Below are positions 17,143 through 24,224 of a DNA stretch of 31,554 nt, piece by piece. This stretch comes from Bordetella parapertussis. Its GTDB lineage: Bacteria; Pseudomonadota; Gammaproteobacteria; Burkholderiales; Burkholderiaceae_C. Within the stretch, counting starts at the first letter, position 1. Every line of letters begins with the position of its first letter. The translations under genes and the position numbers were made by a program. The notes beneath the pieces were generated by a model. It saw only the letters and a program-made list of their open reading frames with translations, searched no databases and was not told where the DNA came from. The DNA lies in assembly GCA_945861305.1 (NCBI GenBank), contig CAMATW010000030.1:1-31554 (forward strand), in the 5' to 3' direction.

Positions 17143-17741
17143 TTCCATTAAAAATACTCATGCACCATAAGTTAGTAAAAACATCTTTCTTTGTTTTCAT
17201 CATTTTGAATATGGTGCTATTTGTTAGAGAGGCCCAGTCGCATGAACTTCAAGAAAATCGCGCAAGCCTAGTTCTAAGAAATGAACGTCAAATTAGCGTT
17301 ACTTTTTATCTGAACTTAACAGAGCTACTGCATAAGACATTGATGCCAAAACAGGATCGTTTTGAGCATACTGCCAAGCTAGCAGCAATGAGTGAGGCTG
17401 ATTTTTCAAAACAGTATGGCGATGTAAAAAAATTAATTGAATCATCTGTTCTCTTTAATGTAACTCCCGGAAAAAAGATTAATGTTAGGGAATGGCAGTG
17501 GCCAGAGCCTAAAGTAGCACAAAAAAATATACGTGAGTTGACTATGCAATCTGTTGTTAGTTCTGGTCAGCACTTTCACGAAAATCCAATTGAAGTTCGA
17601 TTGCAAATACAAAGTGATGAGTCAATCGATCCTTTAATGCTTGAGCTTCCAGTCTCTATGAAGCCCATTACCTTAGTAGCAAGTCGGCCGAAACAAACCC
17701 GGTTTGATCTTTCCGCAAAAAAAATAACCATCAATTTTTAG
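17139..17741 (+). CDS. Exported protein, partner of the PEBP-YHYH lipoprotein
   Basis: A 200-residue protein with an N-terminal signal (hydrophobic about 16-29) probably cut near AQS, so the mature chain starts HELQENRASLVLRNERQISVTF. This resembles the mature start of the 13446 protein (HVMSLDRATLNFRDG): a leading His, then RA, L and R at like spacing. The two are probably distant relatives of the same exported domain. Unlike its relative it has no EF-hand loop and no C-terminal membrane segment. No catalytic motif is visible. The ATG at 17139 overlaps the upstream stop (ATGA), which favours coupling; an in-frame ATG at 17160 would also give a signal peptide. Base composition is markedly AT-rich. 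Confidence 0.75.
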   Translation: MIPLKILMHHKLVKTSFFVFIILNMVLFVREAQSHELQENRASLVLRNERQISVTFYLNLTELLHKTLMPKQDRFEHTAKLAAMSEADFSKQYGDVKKLIESSVLFNVTPGKKINVREWQWPEPKVAQKNIRELTMQSVVSSGQHFHENPIEVRLQIQSDESIDPLMLELPVSMKPITLVASRPKQTRFDLSAKKITINF

Positions 17742-17761
17742 TCGCTGTATGACCTAAGCGC

Positions 17762-17845
17762 AAAAATGACCTGCCAACCGGGTCAGGTGGGGAACCAAGC
17801 AGCCCTAACTGTGGAGCCAGTGCTTGGGGAAAGCTCGTCATTTTT
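17762..17845 (+). pseudogene. Partial second copy of the SRP RNA gene inside a new inverted repeat
   Basis: Positions 17773-17824 repeat the 3' half of ffs exactly, and the match continues imperfectly to about 17839. The 5' arm of the RNA is absent. The fragment is enclosed by AAAAATGAC (17762-17770) and GTCATTTTT (17837-17845), a perfect 9-bp inverted repeat that would give it a new basal stem ending in a T-run. It could therefore be a dead fragment that acts as a terminator after the 17139 gene, or a short SRP-like RNA. It lies 85 bases before the catabolic operon. Confidence 0.7.
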
Positions 17846-17930
17846 ATCACCGCCCCGCCTAGTACTTCTACCTAAATACACCCAGCTCTTTCAAGGCTAT
17901 TCTGACCCTTTGCTCAAAGGGAAAACTTAA

Positions 17931-18701
17931 ATGTCAGCAGAACTGAAACGCAGCATCATGTCCAAAGACGTTGTTGCAGGTGCGATGGTGTTTGAATTTT
18001 TCTCTCCAGGCCTGTCCAGCATCTTGCATAACGCGGGTGCCAAATTCGTTATTTACGACATGGAGCACACTGGCCTTGGCATGGAATCGCTCAAATGGTT
18101 GTTTGCCTCCTGCAGAGGCCTGCCCATTGCACCCATGGTGCGTGTGCCTGTGGGTGAATACACCTGGTTGGCCCGTGCCCTCGATCTGGGTGCGCATGGG
18201 GTGATGATTCCCATGGTCGAGTCCGCTGAACACGCCAAGTCCATCGTCCAAGCCTGCCGTTACCCGCCATTGGGGCGGCGCGGCGCAGCCTTTGGCTTTG
18301 CACAGTGCGACTACAAGGGTGGCGACATTGGTCAAAAAATCTCTGACTACCATGCCCGCACCGTGGTGATGGCGCAAATCGAAACCGAGCGTGGCTTGGA
18401 AAATGTTGAAGCTATTGCAGCAGTTGACGGCATCGATGTGCTGTGGGTAGGACACTTCGATCTCTCCAACTTCATGGGTATGCCTGCCCAGTTTGACAAC
18501 CCTGTGTTTGTTGCTGCCATGCAGCGTGTGGCGGATGTCGCCAAAAAGCACAACAAGATCGCAGGTTTCATGGCCACCGATGCTGCTTGGGCAGACCGAG
18601 TCAAAGCCATGGGCTACACCATGATTGCAACCGGCACCGATACCGGCATGCTGCAACAAGGCTTTGCCTCTCTCATCCAACATGTTGAAAAACGGGGTTG
18701 A
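17931..18701 (+). CDS. HpcH/HpaI-family aldolase
   Basis: A 256-residue class II pyruvate-type aldolase. The family residues are in place: His46 in YDMEHTG, Arg71 in MVRVP, and the divalent-metal ligands Glu151 (AQIETERGLEN) and Asp177 (GHFDLSNFMG). GRRGAAFGFAQ matches the GxRG motif. Members cleave or form 4-hydroxy-2-oxo acids with pyruvate or glyoxylate-type donors; known ones act on 4-hydroxy-2-oxoheptanedioate and 2-keto-3-deoxy-L-rhamnonate. The substrate here is not known, but the neighbours point to a sugar acid. AAGGG precedes the ATG at a good distance. The next gene starts two bases after its stop. It is the first gene of the catabolic run and lies just outside the island. Confidence 0.88.
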   Translation: MSAELKRSIMSKDVVAGAMVFEFFSPGLSSILHNAGAKFVIYDMEHTGLGMESLKWLFASCRGLPIAPMVRVPVGEYTWLARALDLGAHGVMIPMVESAEHAKSIVQACRYPPLGRRGAAFGFAQCDYKGGDIGQKISDYHARTVVMAQIETERGLENVEAIAAVDGIDVLWVGHFDLSNFMGMPAQFDNPVFVAAMQRVADVAKKHNKIAGFMATDAAWADRVKAMGYTMIATGTDTGMLQQGFASLIQHVEKRG

Positions 18702-18703
18702 CC

Positions 18704-19684
18704 ATGGTCTTCAAAATTGGACTCACACGTGATCTGCTGAAAAGCGATGGCGAACCCAGTTTCGGCCATGGCCCCATGGAGATATTAAGCGATTCGCCCG
18801 ACATTGCCTATGAATTTCTGCCTGACAACGTCAGCGAAATTACCCCTGACATCATGGCCAACTACGACGGCCTGTATGTCAACAGCCCCAAGGTGACAGC
18901 AGCATCTGTTGCCAGATCAGATTGCCGTGTGCGCATCGTGGCACGACACGGTGTGGGCTATGACAACGTGGACGTTAAAGCATTGGCGACCAAGGGCGTC
19001 ATCACCACCAACACGCCTGTAGCTGTGCGCAGACCCGTGGCGGTAGCGGCTCTCACCTTCATATTTGCCTTGGCTGGGCGCTTGGTCATCAAAGACCAAC
19101 TCACACGGCAAAACCGCTGGAACGAAAGAACCAGTCACATGGGTCTGGGCTTGACCACCCGCACCATCGGTGTGTTGGGTGTGGGCGGCATTGGCCAAGA
19201 ATTTTTGCGCATGGCCAAGCCCTTCGGTTGGCGCATGTTGGCTAGCGACCCGTATGTGGATGCTGCCACCATTGCCGCCTTAGGGGGAGAAAAAGTCAGT
19301 GAAGGAAATTTGCTCGCACAGAGCGATTTTGTGGCTGTTTTCATGATTTTGAACGAGCAGACACGGCATTTCCTGAACGCTGAAAGACTTGCCTTAATGC
19401 CAAAACACTCTTATTTGATAAACATGGCACGTGGTCCAGTGATCGATGAGGTCGCTCTCATCAAGGTTTTGCAATCAAAAAGCATTGCTGGCGCTGCCTT
19501 GGACGTGTTTGAGCAAGAGCCGGTGGCCGCCGACAACCCCCTGCTGACCATGGACAACGTCCTGCTGGCTCCGCATTCATTGTGCTGGACAGACGAATGC
19601 TTTGACCACATTGCGCGAGAGGGGTTGGGTTGTCTTGCCGCCTTTGCCAAGGGGGAGCGCCCCTTGTCTGTTGTCAAGACTTGA
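18704..19684 (+). CDS. D-2-hydroxyacid dehydrogenase (PGDH-like)
   Basis: A 326-residue NAD(P)-dependent dehydrogenase of the D-isomer-specific 2-hydroxyacid family. The dinucleotide loop is GVGGIGQEFL within TIGVLGVGGIGQ. The catalytic triad is visible as Arg in NMARGPVIDE, Glu in DVFEQEP, and His in LLAPHSLCWTDE. HGVGYDNVDV matches the substrate-domain motif. In this operon it probably oxidises the 2-hydroxyl of a sugar acid to the 2-oxo acid that an OtnI-type isomerase can use, or it reduces a 2-oxo acid; both are inference. GGGG lies 7 bases before the ATG at 18704; an in-frame TTG two codons earlier overlaps the upstream stop and is less likely. Confidence 0.9.
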   Translation: MVFKIGLTRDLLKSDGEPSFGHGPMEILSDSPDIAYEFLPDNVSEITPDIMANYDGLYVNSPKVTAASVARSDCRVRIVARHGVGYDNVDVKALATKGVITTNTPVAVRRPVAVAALTFIFALAGRLVIKDQLTRQNRWNERTSHMGLGLTTRTIGVLGVGGIGQEFLRMAKPFGWRMLASDPYVDAATIAALGGEKVSEGNLLAQSDFVAVFMILNEQTRHFLNAERLALMPKHSYLINMARGPVIDEVALIKVLQSKSIAGAALDVFEQEPVAADNPLLTMDNVLLAPHSLCWTDECFDHIAREGLGCLAAFAKGERPLSVVKT

Positions 19685-19729
19685 ATCAAAAACTGGAAAA
19701 AGAAAGCTTTTTTATACCGACAAACGAGG

Positions 19730-19759
19730 TTGACAGCCTTGTTTTTTCAAGCCTAAGAT
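19730..19759 (+). promoter_or_regulatory. Probable sigma-70 promoter before the binding-protein gene
   Basis: A perfect TTGACA (-35) at 19730-19735 is followed after 18 bases by TAAGAT (19754-19759). Transcription would start near 19766 and leave a leader of about 37 bases with AAGGGAG before the GTG. This would let the transporter be expressed apart from the two genes before it. It sits in the longest gap of the operon (118 bases). Confidence 0.55.
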
Positions 19760-19802
19760 TCCCAGGCATACTTGCATCACAACAACACAAAGGGAGACTT
19801 CA

Positions 19803-21257
19803 GTGAAATTTAAATTTGACCGCTTGAAACTCAGTTGCGCCACGGCACTTGCCTCTGCGCTTCTGCTGTCGTCTGGCATGGCGAACGCCCAAAGCGCCGC
19901 ACAAAAGGCGGTGGACGCCGCCAAAAAAATGTGCAATGGCAAGACCATCACCATCGTTTGGGAAGCAGGACTTCAGTCACTCGATCCTAAAAACTTTTCC
20001 GGCCCCATGTGGGAAAAGCTGACCAGTTGCAAGATCAATGTGGTGGAAGTACCAACCGCTGAGATGTTCACCAAAATCATGCAAGAGTTCCGTGCAGGCA
20101 CAGGCGCCTATGACGCATTGAATGTCATTCCTTCCTGGATGCCCGACCTGGTGCAAGCCGGTGCGTTAGAGCCTTTGGACACCATGGTAGACAAATACAC
20201 CTACCGCGACGAGTTGCAAAAAATCGCGTCCACCTACCGTGACAACCAGATGAAGGTCAACGGCAAGATTTACGGCTTCCCCGATGACGGCGACGTCTTC
20301 ATCATGTACTACCGCAAAGATATTTTTGCGGACGCAGCTTTGCGCAAAGACTTCAAGGCCAAGTACAGCTACGACTTGGCACCACCCACCACTTGGAAAC
20401 AATTCTCCGAAATTGGCCAGTTCCTGACTGAAAAACTCAAAGCCAAAGGTACTTACGGTGCTTCCCAGTTCCGCGAACCAGGCTACGGTAACTTCATGTT
20501 CCAAGAGCGTTTTCGCAATGAAGGCGGCAAGTTCTTTGATGCCAATATGAAGGCCACCATCAACGGTCCTGAAGGCGTGAAGGTATTCACCGAGTGGCGC
20601 AGCGAAAACAAATTTATGCCCCCAGGCGTGGAGAAATTTGGCTTCGTGGAAAACTTGGCCACCTTTGTCAAGGGCGAAAGCGCCATGACCATTTCTTGGC
20701 CTCCCTACGGTCGCTTTGCTGCCGGCTACATCAAAGATGAAGCCATGAAGTGGGTTCCCGAATCCAAAGTGGGAGGCAAAGTGGGATACGCACTTCCCCC
20801 TGGCGGTCACCCCGAGTTGGCAGCAGGTTTTGCCTTGTCGGTTGCATCCACCAGCAAGAACAAAGAACTCGCTTATTTGTTCATCCAGTGGCTCAACAGT
20901 GAAGAAATCTCGATGCAACGGGTGCAACTGCCTTACGCACTGCGCGATCCGTTCCGCGACTCTCACTTCACCAGCAAGGAATACCTTGCCAAGTGGCCCG
21001 ACGCCAAAGACTATTTGGCCGCCTTGCAAGCTGGCTCTAAATCCGGCCTGCTCGATTTGTCTTTGATTCAAACTGACAAATACGAAGAAGCGCTGCGCCA
21101 AGGTATCAGCCGCTTGTGGGCTGGAGACGACCCCAAAGCCATTTTGGATGACGTCGCCAAGTCGTGGGACGACACCACCAAAAAAGTCGGTCTTGATAAG
21201 CAAAAAGCGGTTTACAGCGCTTGGGCTGCCAAGGGTGGCGCTTATCCTAAAAAATAA
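19803..21257 (+). CDS. Sugar ABC transporter substrate-binding protein (CUT1 type)
   Basis: A 484-residue periplasmic binding protein of the extracellular solute-binding family 1. The signal peptide runs to ANA-Q near residue 29. The mature protein starts KTITIVWEAG and contains PTAEMFTKIMQEFRAGTGAYDALNVIPSW, typical of CUT1 receptors, then DGDVFIMYYRKDIF and GESAMTISWPPYGRFAAGY. The start is GTG at 19803, with AAGGGAG six bases before it. It is the receptor for the permeases and ATPase downstream. The ligand is not readable from sequence; the enzymes beside it suggest a sugar acid, its lactone, or a small branched or four-carbon sugar. A strong hairpin after its stop probably keeps the receptor in excess over the permeases. 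Confidence 0.93.
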   Translation: MKFKFDRLKLSCATALASALLLSSGMANAQSAAQKAVDAAKKMCNGKTITIVWEAGLQSLDPKNFSGPMWEKLTSCKINVVEVPTAEMFTKIMQEFRAGTGAYDALNVIPSWMPDLVQAGALEPLDTMVDKYTYRDELQKIASTYRDNQMKVNGKIYGFPDDGDVFIMYYRKDIFADAALRKDFKAKYSYDLAPPTTWKQFSEIGQFLTEKLKAKGTYGASQFREPGYGNFMFQERFRNEGGKFFDANMKATINGPEGVKVFTEWRSENKFMPPGVEKFGFVENLATFVKGESAMTISWPPYGRFAAGYIKDEAMKWVPESKVGGKVGYALPPGGHPELAAGFALSVASTSKNKELAYLFIQWLNSEEISMQRVQLPYALRDPFRDSHFTSKEYLAKWPDAKDYLAALQAGSKSGLLDLSLIQTDKYEEALRQGISRLWAGDDPKAILDDVAKSWDDTTKKVGLDKQKAVYSAWAAKGGAYPKK

Positions 21258-21260
21258 GGC

Positions 21261-21272
21261 TTAAGGCCTTAA
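21261..21272. repeat. 12-bp perfect palindrome after the binding-protein stop
   Basis: TTAAGGCCTTAA lies three bases after the stop codon. Its role is unknown. It may be part of the 3' structure that protects the binding-protein mRNA together with the larger hairpin at 21294. Confidence 0.4.
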
Positions 21273-21293
21273 CAGGCTGTTTCTGTCCTCAGT

Positions 21294-21317
21294 GCAGCGC
21301 CGTTTTGACGGCGCTGC
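21294..21317 (+). terminator. Strong hairpin between receptor and permease genes (partial terminator or mRNA stabiliser)
   Basis: GCAGCGCCGT and ACGGCGCTGC form a perfect 10-bp GC-rich stem with a four-base loop (TTTG). A T-rich but interrupted tail (CTGTTTATTCTTT) follows. The place, between a binding-protein gene and its permeases, is typical of attenuators or 3' stabilisers that raise receptor levels. Confidence 0.65.
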
Positions 21318-21359
21318 CTGTTTATTCTTTATCTCCTTCATTGATCCGGTTGTCTTCTT

Positions 21360-22256
21360 TTGCGAACAGCATCTTCCTCTTCTCAGGCCCATGAGGCGCA
21401 AAAACAGTTTGCCCGCCTGCTTGTAGCGCCCGCAATGCTGGTGTTGCTGTTGGTAGCCGTTTTCCCATTGGTTTATTTGATCTTGGTGAGCTTTCAAGGC
21501 ATCACCATGATGGACAACAGTTCCGACTTTGTGGGCTTCGTTAACTACCAAGCCATCTTGGAAGACACACGCCTGTGGCAAGCGCTGTGGCATACCGTGG
21601 TGTTTTTGGCCATTGCCCTGCCACTGGAGTTGTTACTGGGCCTGTTGATGGCGCAACTGTTTTTAGAAAAATTGCCAGGGCGACAAATCATGATCGGTTT
21701 ACTGGTCTTGCCAGTCGTTATTTCGCCGATTGTGGCGGGTACGATTTGGTCGCTGATGTTCGATAACCGCTATGGCCCCATCAACCAAGTTTTAGGCTGG
21801 ATGGTTGACCATGAGATGCCACTTTTGTGGACCATCAAGCCCGAGTTGGTCTACCCTGCGATCTTGGTGGCCGAAGTTTGGCAATGGACGCCCTTTATGT
21901 TTTTGTTGCTGTTGGCTGCTTTGGCCAATGTGGACAAGTCGCAACTCGAGGCTGCTTCCATCGATGGTGCGGGTTATTGGCGCATCTTCTTTCGCATTGT
22001 CTTGCCGTCTATTTGGCCCGTCATGGCGATTGCCCTGCTGATTCGTATGCTGGATTTATTCCGCTTGTTTGACGTGGTGTGGACGCTCACGCAAGGCGGC
22101 CCCGGTACCATGACCGAAACCATCTCCATCTTTACCTACAGCCAAGGTTTCAAGCAATTTGAAACCAGCTACACCGCTGCGGTGGCTTTGATGATCGTGG
22201 TGTTTTTGAGTGCGGTCTTGATGTGGGCCTTAAAGCGTGTGGGGTTGTCTCGGTGA
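21360..22256 (+). CDS. Sugar ABC transporter permease (MalF/UgpA-like)
   Basis: A 298-residue inner-membrane permease with about six membrane segments; the first is APAMLVLLLVAVFPLVYLILVSF. The cytoplasmic EAA loop that docks on the ATPase reads EAASIDGAGYWRIFFRIVLP. It pairs with the next permease, with which it overlaps by four bases. The start is uncertain. TTG at 21360 is the only usual start codon between the upstream in-frame stop and the first membrane segment, but no clear Shine-Dalgarno sequence precedes it. The next ATG lies inside that first segment. Length and N-terminal layout fit the family with the TTG. Confidence 0.9.
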   Translation: MRTASSSSQAHEAQKQFARLLVAPAMLVLLLVAVFPLVYLILVSFQGITMMDNSSDFVGFVNYQAILEDTRLWQALWHTVVFLAIALPLELLLGLLMAQLFLEKLPGRQIMIGLLVLPVVISPIVAGTIWSLMFDNRYGPINQVLGWMVDHEMPLLWTIKPELVYPAILVAEVWQWTPFMFLLLLAALANVDKSQLEAASIDGAGYWRIFFRIVLPSIWPVMAIALLIRMLDLFRLFDVVWTLTQGGPGTMTETISIFTYSQGFKQFETSYTAAVALMIVVFLSAVLMWALKRVGLSR

Positions 22257-23086
22257 ACAAAAGCCCCTTGTCTTATCGACTGCGTCAACACTTGCGCCTT
22301 GTGCTGGCGATTGCTGTCACGTTGGTGTTTTTGTTTCCTGTCTATTGGCTGGCAATGAATTCTTTTAAGACAGCCGACGAAATTTATTCTTCCCCACCGG
22401 TATGGTGGCCAGCCAGCCTGCAACTCAACAACTACCTTGTGCTGTTTAAAGATGGTGACGCGGTGTCTGTGTGGAACAGTTTGGTGGTATCAACCATCTC
22501 GACCGTGCTGGCCATGTCGCTGGGCACGCTTTGCGCTTACAGCCTTGCACGCTTTAAAACCGGTGGTGACCATTTGTCCAACTGGATCATCTCGCAGCGC
22601 ATGGTGCCACCCATCGCGGTAGTGTTTCCCATTTTCTTGCTGTATGTGTTCTTGGGCTGGGTAGACACCTATATTGGTATGATCTTGCTCTACACCGCTT
22701 TCAATTTGCCCTACGTCATTTGGATGATGCGCGGCTACATCCAAGATATTCCCCGTTCACTCGAAGAGGCCGCCTTGGTGGACGGCTGTACCCACTGGGA
22801 AGTGTTCTGGAAAGTCGTCATCCCGATGTGCAAAGGCGGCTTGTTTGCGACGGCCATCTTCACTTTTATCTTTGCATGGAACGAGTTTTTGTTTGCACTG
22901 GTGCTGACGCGAACCGAGGTTGTCACCTACACCGTGCAAGTGACGCATTACTTGGGTGGGCAATCGAATTTTTGGACCAAGATAGCCGCCATGTCGGTGT
23001 TGGGAACACTGCCAGTCTTTATTGCCGTGATGTTCATGCAGCGCTACTTGGTGCGTGGCATTTCTCTGGGCGCGGTCAAAGGATAG
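22253..23086 (+). CDS. Sugar ABC transporter permease (MalG/UgpE-like)
   Basis: A 277-residue partner permease with about six membrane segments, opening LRLVLAIAVTLVFLFPVYWLAMNSFKT, the usual MalG-type start. The EAA loop is EEAALVDGCTHWEVFWKVVIP. I place the start at GTG 22253, which overlaps the stop of the first permease as GTGA; TGGGGT lies at a fair distance upstream. A longer frame back to 22223 would only add codons that overlap the previous gene. Six bases separate its stop from the ATPase gene. Together the two permeases form the membrane channel of the importer. Confidence 0.9.
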   Translation: MNKSPLSYRLRQHLRLVLAIAVTLVFLFPVYWLAMNSFKTADEIYSSPPVWWPASLQLNNYLVLFKDGDAVSVWNSLVVSTISTVLAMSLGTLCAYSLARFKTGGDHLSNWIISQRMVPPIAVVFPIFLLYVFLGWVDTYIGMILLYTAFNLPYVIWMMRGYIQDIPRSLEEAALVDGCTHWEVFWKVVIPMCKGGLFATAIFTFIFAWNEFLFALVLTRTEVVTYTVQVTHYLGGQSNFWTKIAAMSVLGTLPVFIAVMFMQRYLVRGISLGAVKG

Positions 23087-23092
23087 AAACAC

Positions 23093-24205
23093 ATGGCAGA
23101 TTTACAAATTGAGACGCTTCACAAGTACTACGGTGACAACCATGTGGTCAAAGGCATAGACCTGTCTATTCCTGCGGGAGAGTTCACCGTGTTGGTGGGT
23201 CAATCCGGTTGCGGCAAAAGCACCCTGCTCAGAACCATTGCTGGGCTGGAATACGCAGACGCGGGAAGTGTTTCGATAGCGGGACAAAGAGTGAACGACA
23301 TGGCGCCCAAAGACCGAGACATCGCCATGGTGTTTCAAAACTATGCGCTCTACCCCTATATGACGGTGTTTGACAACATCGCTTTCGGCCTTCGCGCCAG
23401 AAAAACACCTGCCAAAGAGATTGCGCCCAAGGTGCAAAAAGCAGCCGATATGCTGGCCATCAGCCATCTGCTAGCGCGATATCCGCGTCAGTTATCGGGT
23501 GGACAGTTGCAACGCGTGGCGATTGGCCGCGCGGTGGTGCGCAATGCAAGGCTCTACCTTTTCGATGAACCACTGTCGAACTTGGACGCACAACTGCGTG
23601 ATGAGATGCGCGGCGAAATCAAACGCTTGCACCAAGACCTGGGCAAGACCATGATTTATGTCACCCATGACCAAATCGAGGCCATGACCTTGGCCGACCG
23701 CATTGTGCTCATGCGCGAAGGCCGTATAGAGCAACAAGGCGCTCCTTTGGAATTGTTCGAGCACCCAGACACCAAGTATGTGGCAGGCTTTTTGGGCTCG
23801 CCCTCTATGAATTTCATTCCTGTGCAACTGCACAGTGACGCATCTGGACTGTGTCTGAACCTGGCTGCGGGCCTGAGTCTGGCCCTGCCCAACTCACGCT
23901 TTGGCCATTTGCAAGACCGTGTTGGCAATGCCGTTCTTTTGGGCGTTCGCCCAGAGCATATTCAACGCAAAGGGGCCGAGCGACCAGGCATGGCAGCTAT
24001 TCATGTGGACATCGAATTGGTGCAACCTACAGGCTCTCGCACCTTTGTCGAGTTCAAGCTTGGCGACAGCACCACGGTTGCTGAGTTGCAAGCCCATGAT
24101 GTGCAGCGCAGCGGCGAACGCATTGCGCTGGACATCGACATGAACCGCGTTATTTTAATAGACCCAACCAGTGAGCAAGTCATTGCCAATGGTCGTCAAC
24201 ACTGA
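23093..24205 (+). CDS. Sugar ABC transporter ATP-binding protein (MalK/UgpC-like)
   Basis: A 370-residue ATPase that powers the importer. Walker A is GQSGCGKST (36-44), the Q-loop is in VFQNYALYPYM, the signature is LSGGQ (134-138) followed by LQRVAIGRA, Walker B is LYLFDEP (154-160), and YVTHDQIEAMTLADR holds the switch His. The usual signature is SGGQRQR, so the Leu in SGGQLQR is a mild variant. Residues from about 235 form the MalK-type regulatory domain, with LLGVRPEHIQ and a TOBE-like fold. CUT1 importers often share one such ATPase; here it is encoded with its own permeases. Confidence 0.95.
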   Translation: MADLQIETLHKYYGDNHVVKGIDLSIPAGEFTVLVGQSGCGKSTLLRTIAGLEYADAGSVSIAGQRVNDMAPKDRDIAMVFQNYALYPYMTVFDNIAFGLRARKTPAKEIAPKVQKAADMLAISHLLARYPRQLSGGQLQRVAIGRAVVRNARLYLFDEPLSNLDAQLRDEMRGEIKRLHQDLGKTMIYVTHDQIEAMTLADRIVLMREGRIEQQGAPLELFEHPDTKYVAGFLGSPSMNFIPVQLHSDASGLCLNLAAGLSLALPNSRFGHLQDRVGNAVLLGVRPEHIQRKGAERPGMAAIHVDIELVQPTGSRTFVEFKLGDSTTVAELQAHDVQRSGERIALDIDMNRVILIDPTSEQVIANGRQH

Positions 24206-24224
24206 TTTTTTTAAGGAGTACAGC

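Larger units (their letters stand above)
12983..17824. mobile_element. Putative genomic island inserted at the SRP RNA gene
   Basis: The segment between the two ffs-derived repeats differs from its surroundings. Its genes are AT-richer: a hand count of 17281-17340 gives about 33% G+C, against about 58% for 781-840. They encode exported accessory proteins rather than household functions. One repeat copy completes a full ffs gene and the other is a 3' fragment, the pattern left when tyrosine-recombinase elements insert in tRNA, tmRNA or other small RNA genes. No integrase, transposase or phage gene is visible, so the element would be a remnant or be mobilised in trans. Duplication by ordinary recombination is the alternative. 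Confidence 0.5.

Noticed and set aside
17934..18683. A 249-codon open frame on the minus strand
   Set aside because: It is opposite the HpcH/HpaI aldolase gene, whose catalytic residues are all present on the plus strand.
19696..19718. A terminator before the binding-protein promoter
   Set aside because: The stem AAAAAG/CTTTTT is made almost only of A-T pairs and is too weak to call.
20166..21203. A 345-codon open frame on the minus strand
   Set aside because: It lies wholly opposite the binding-protein gene, has no family motif and follows the codon bias of the sense gene.
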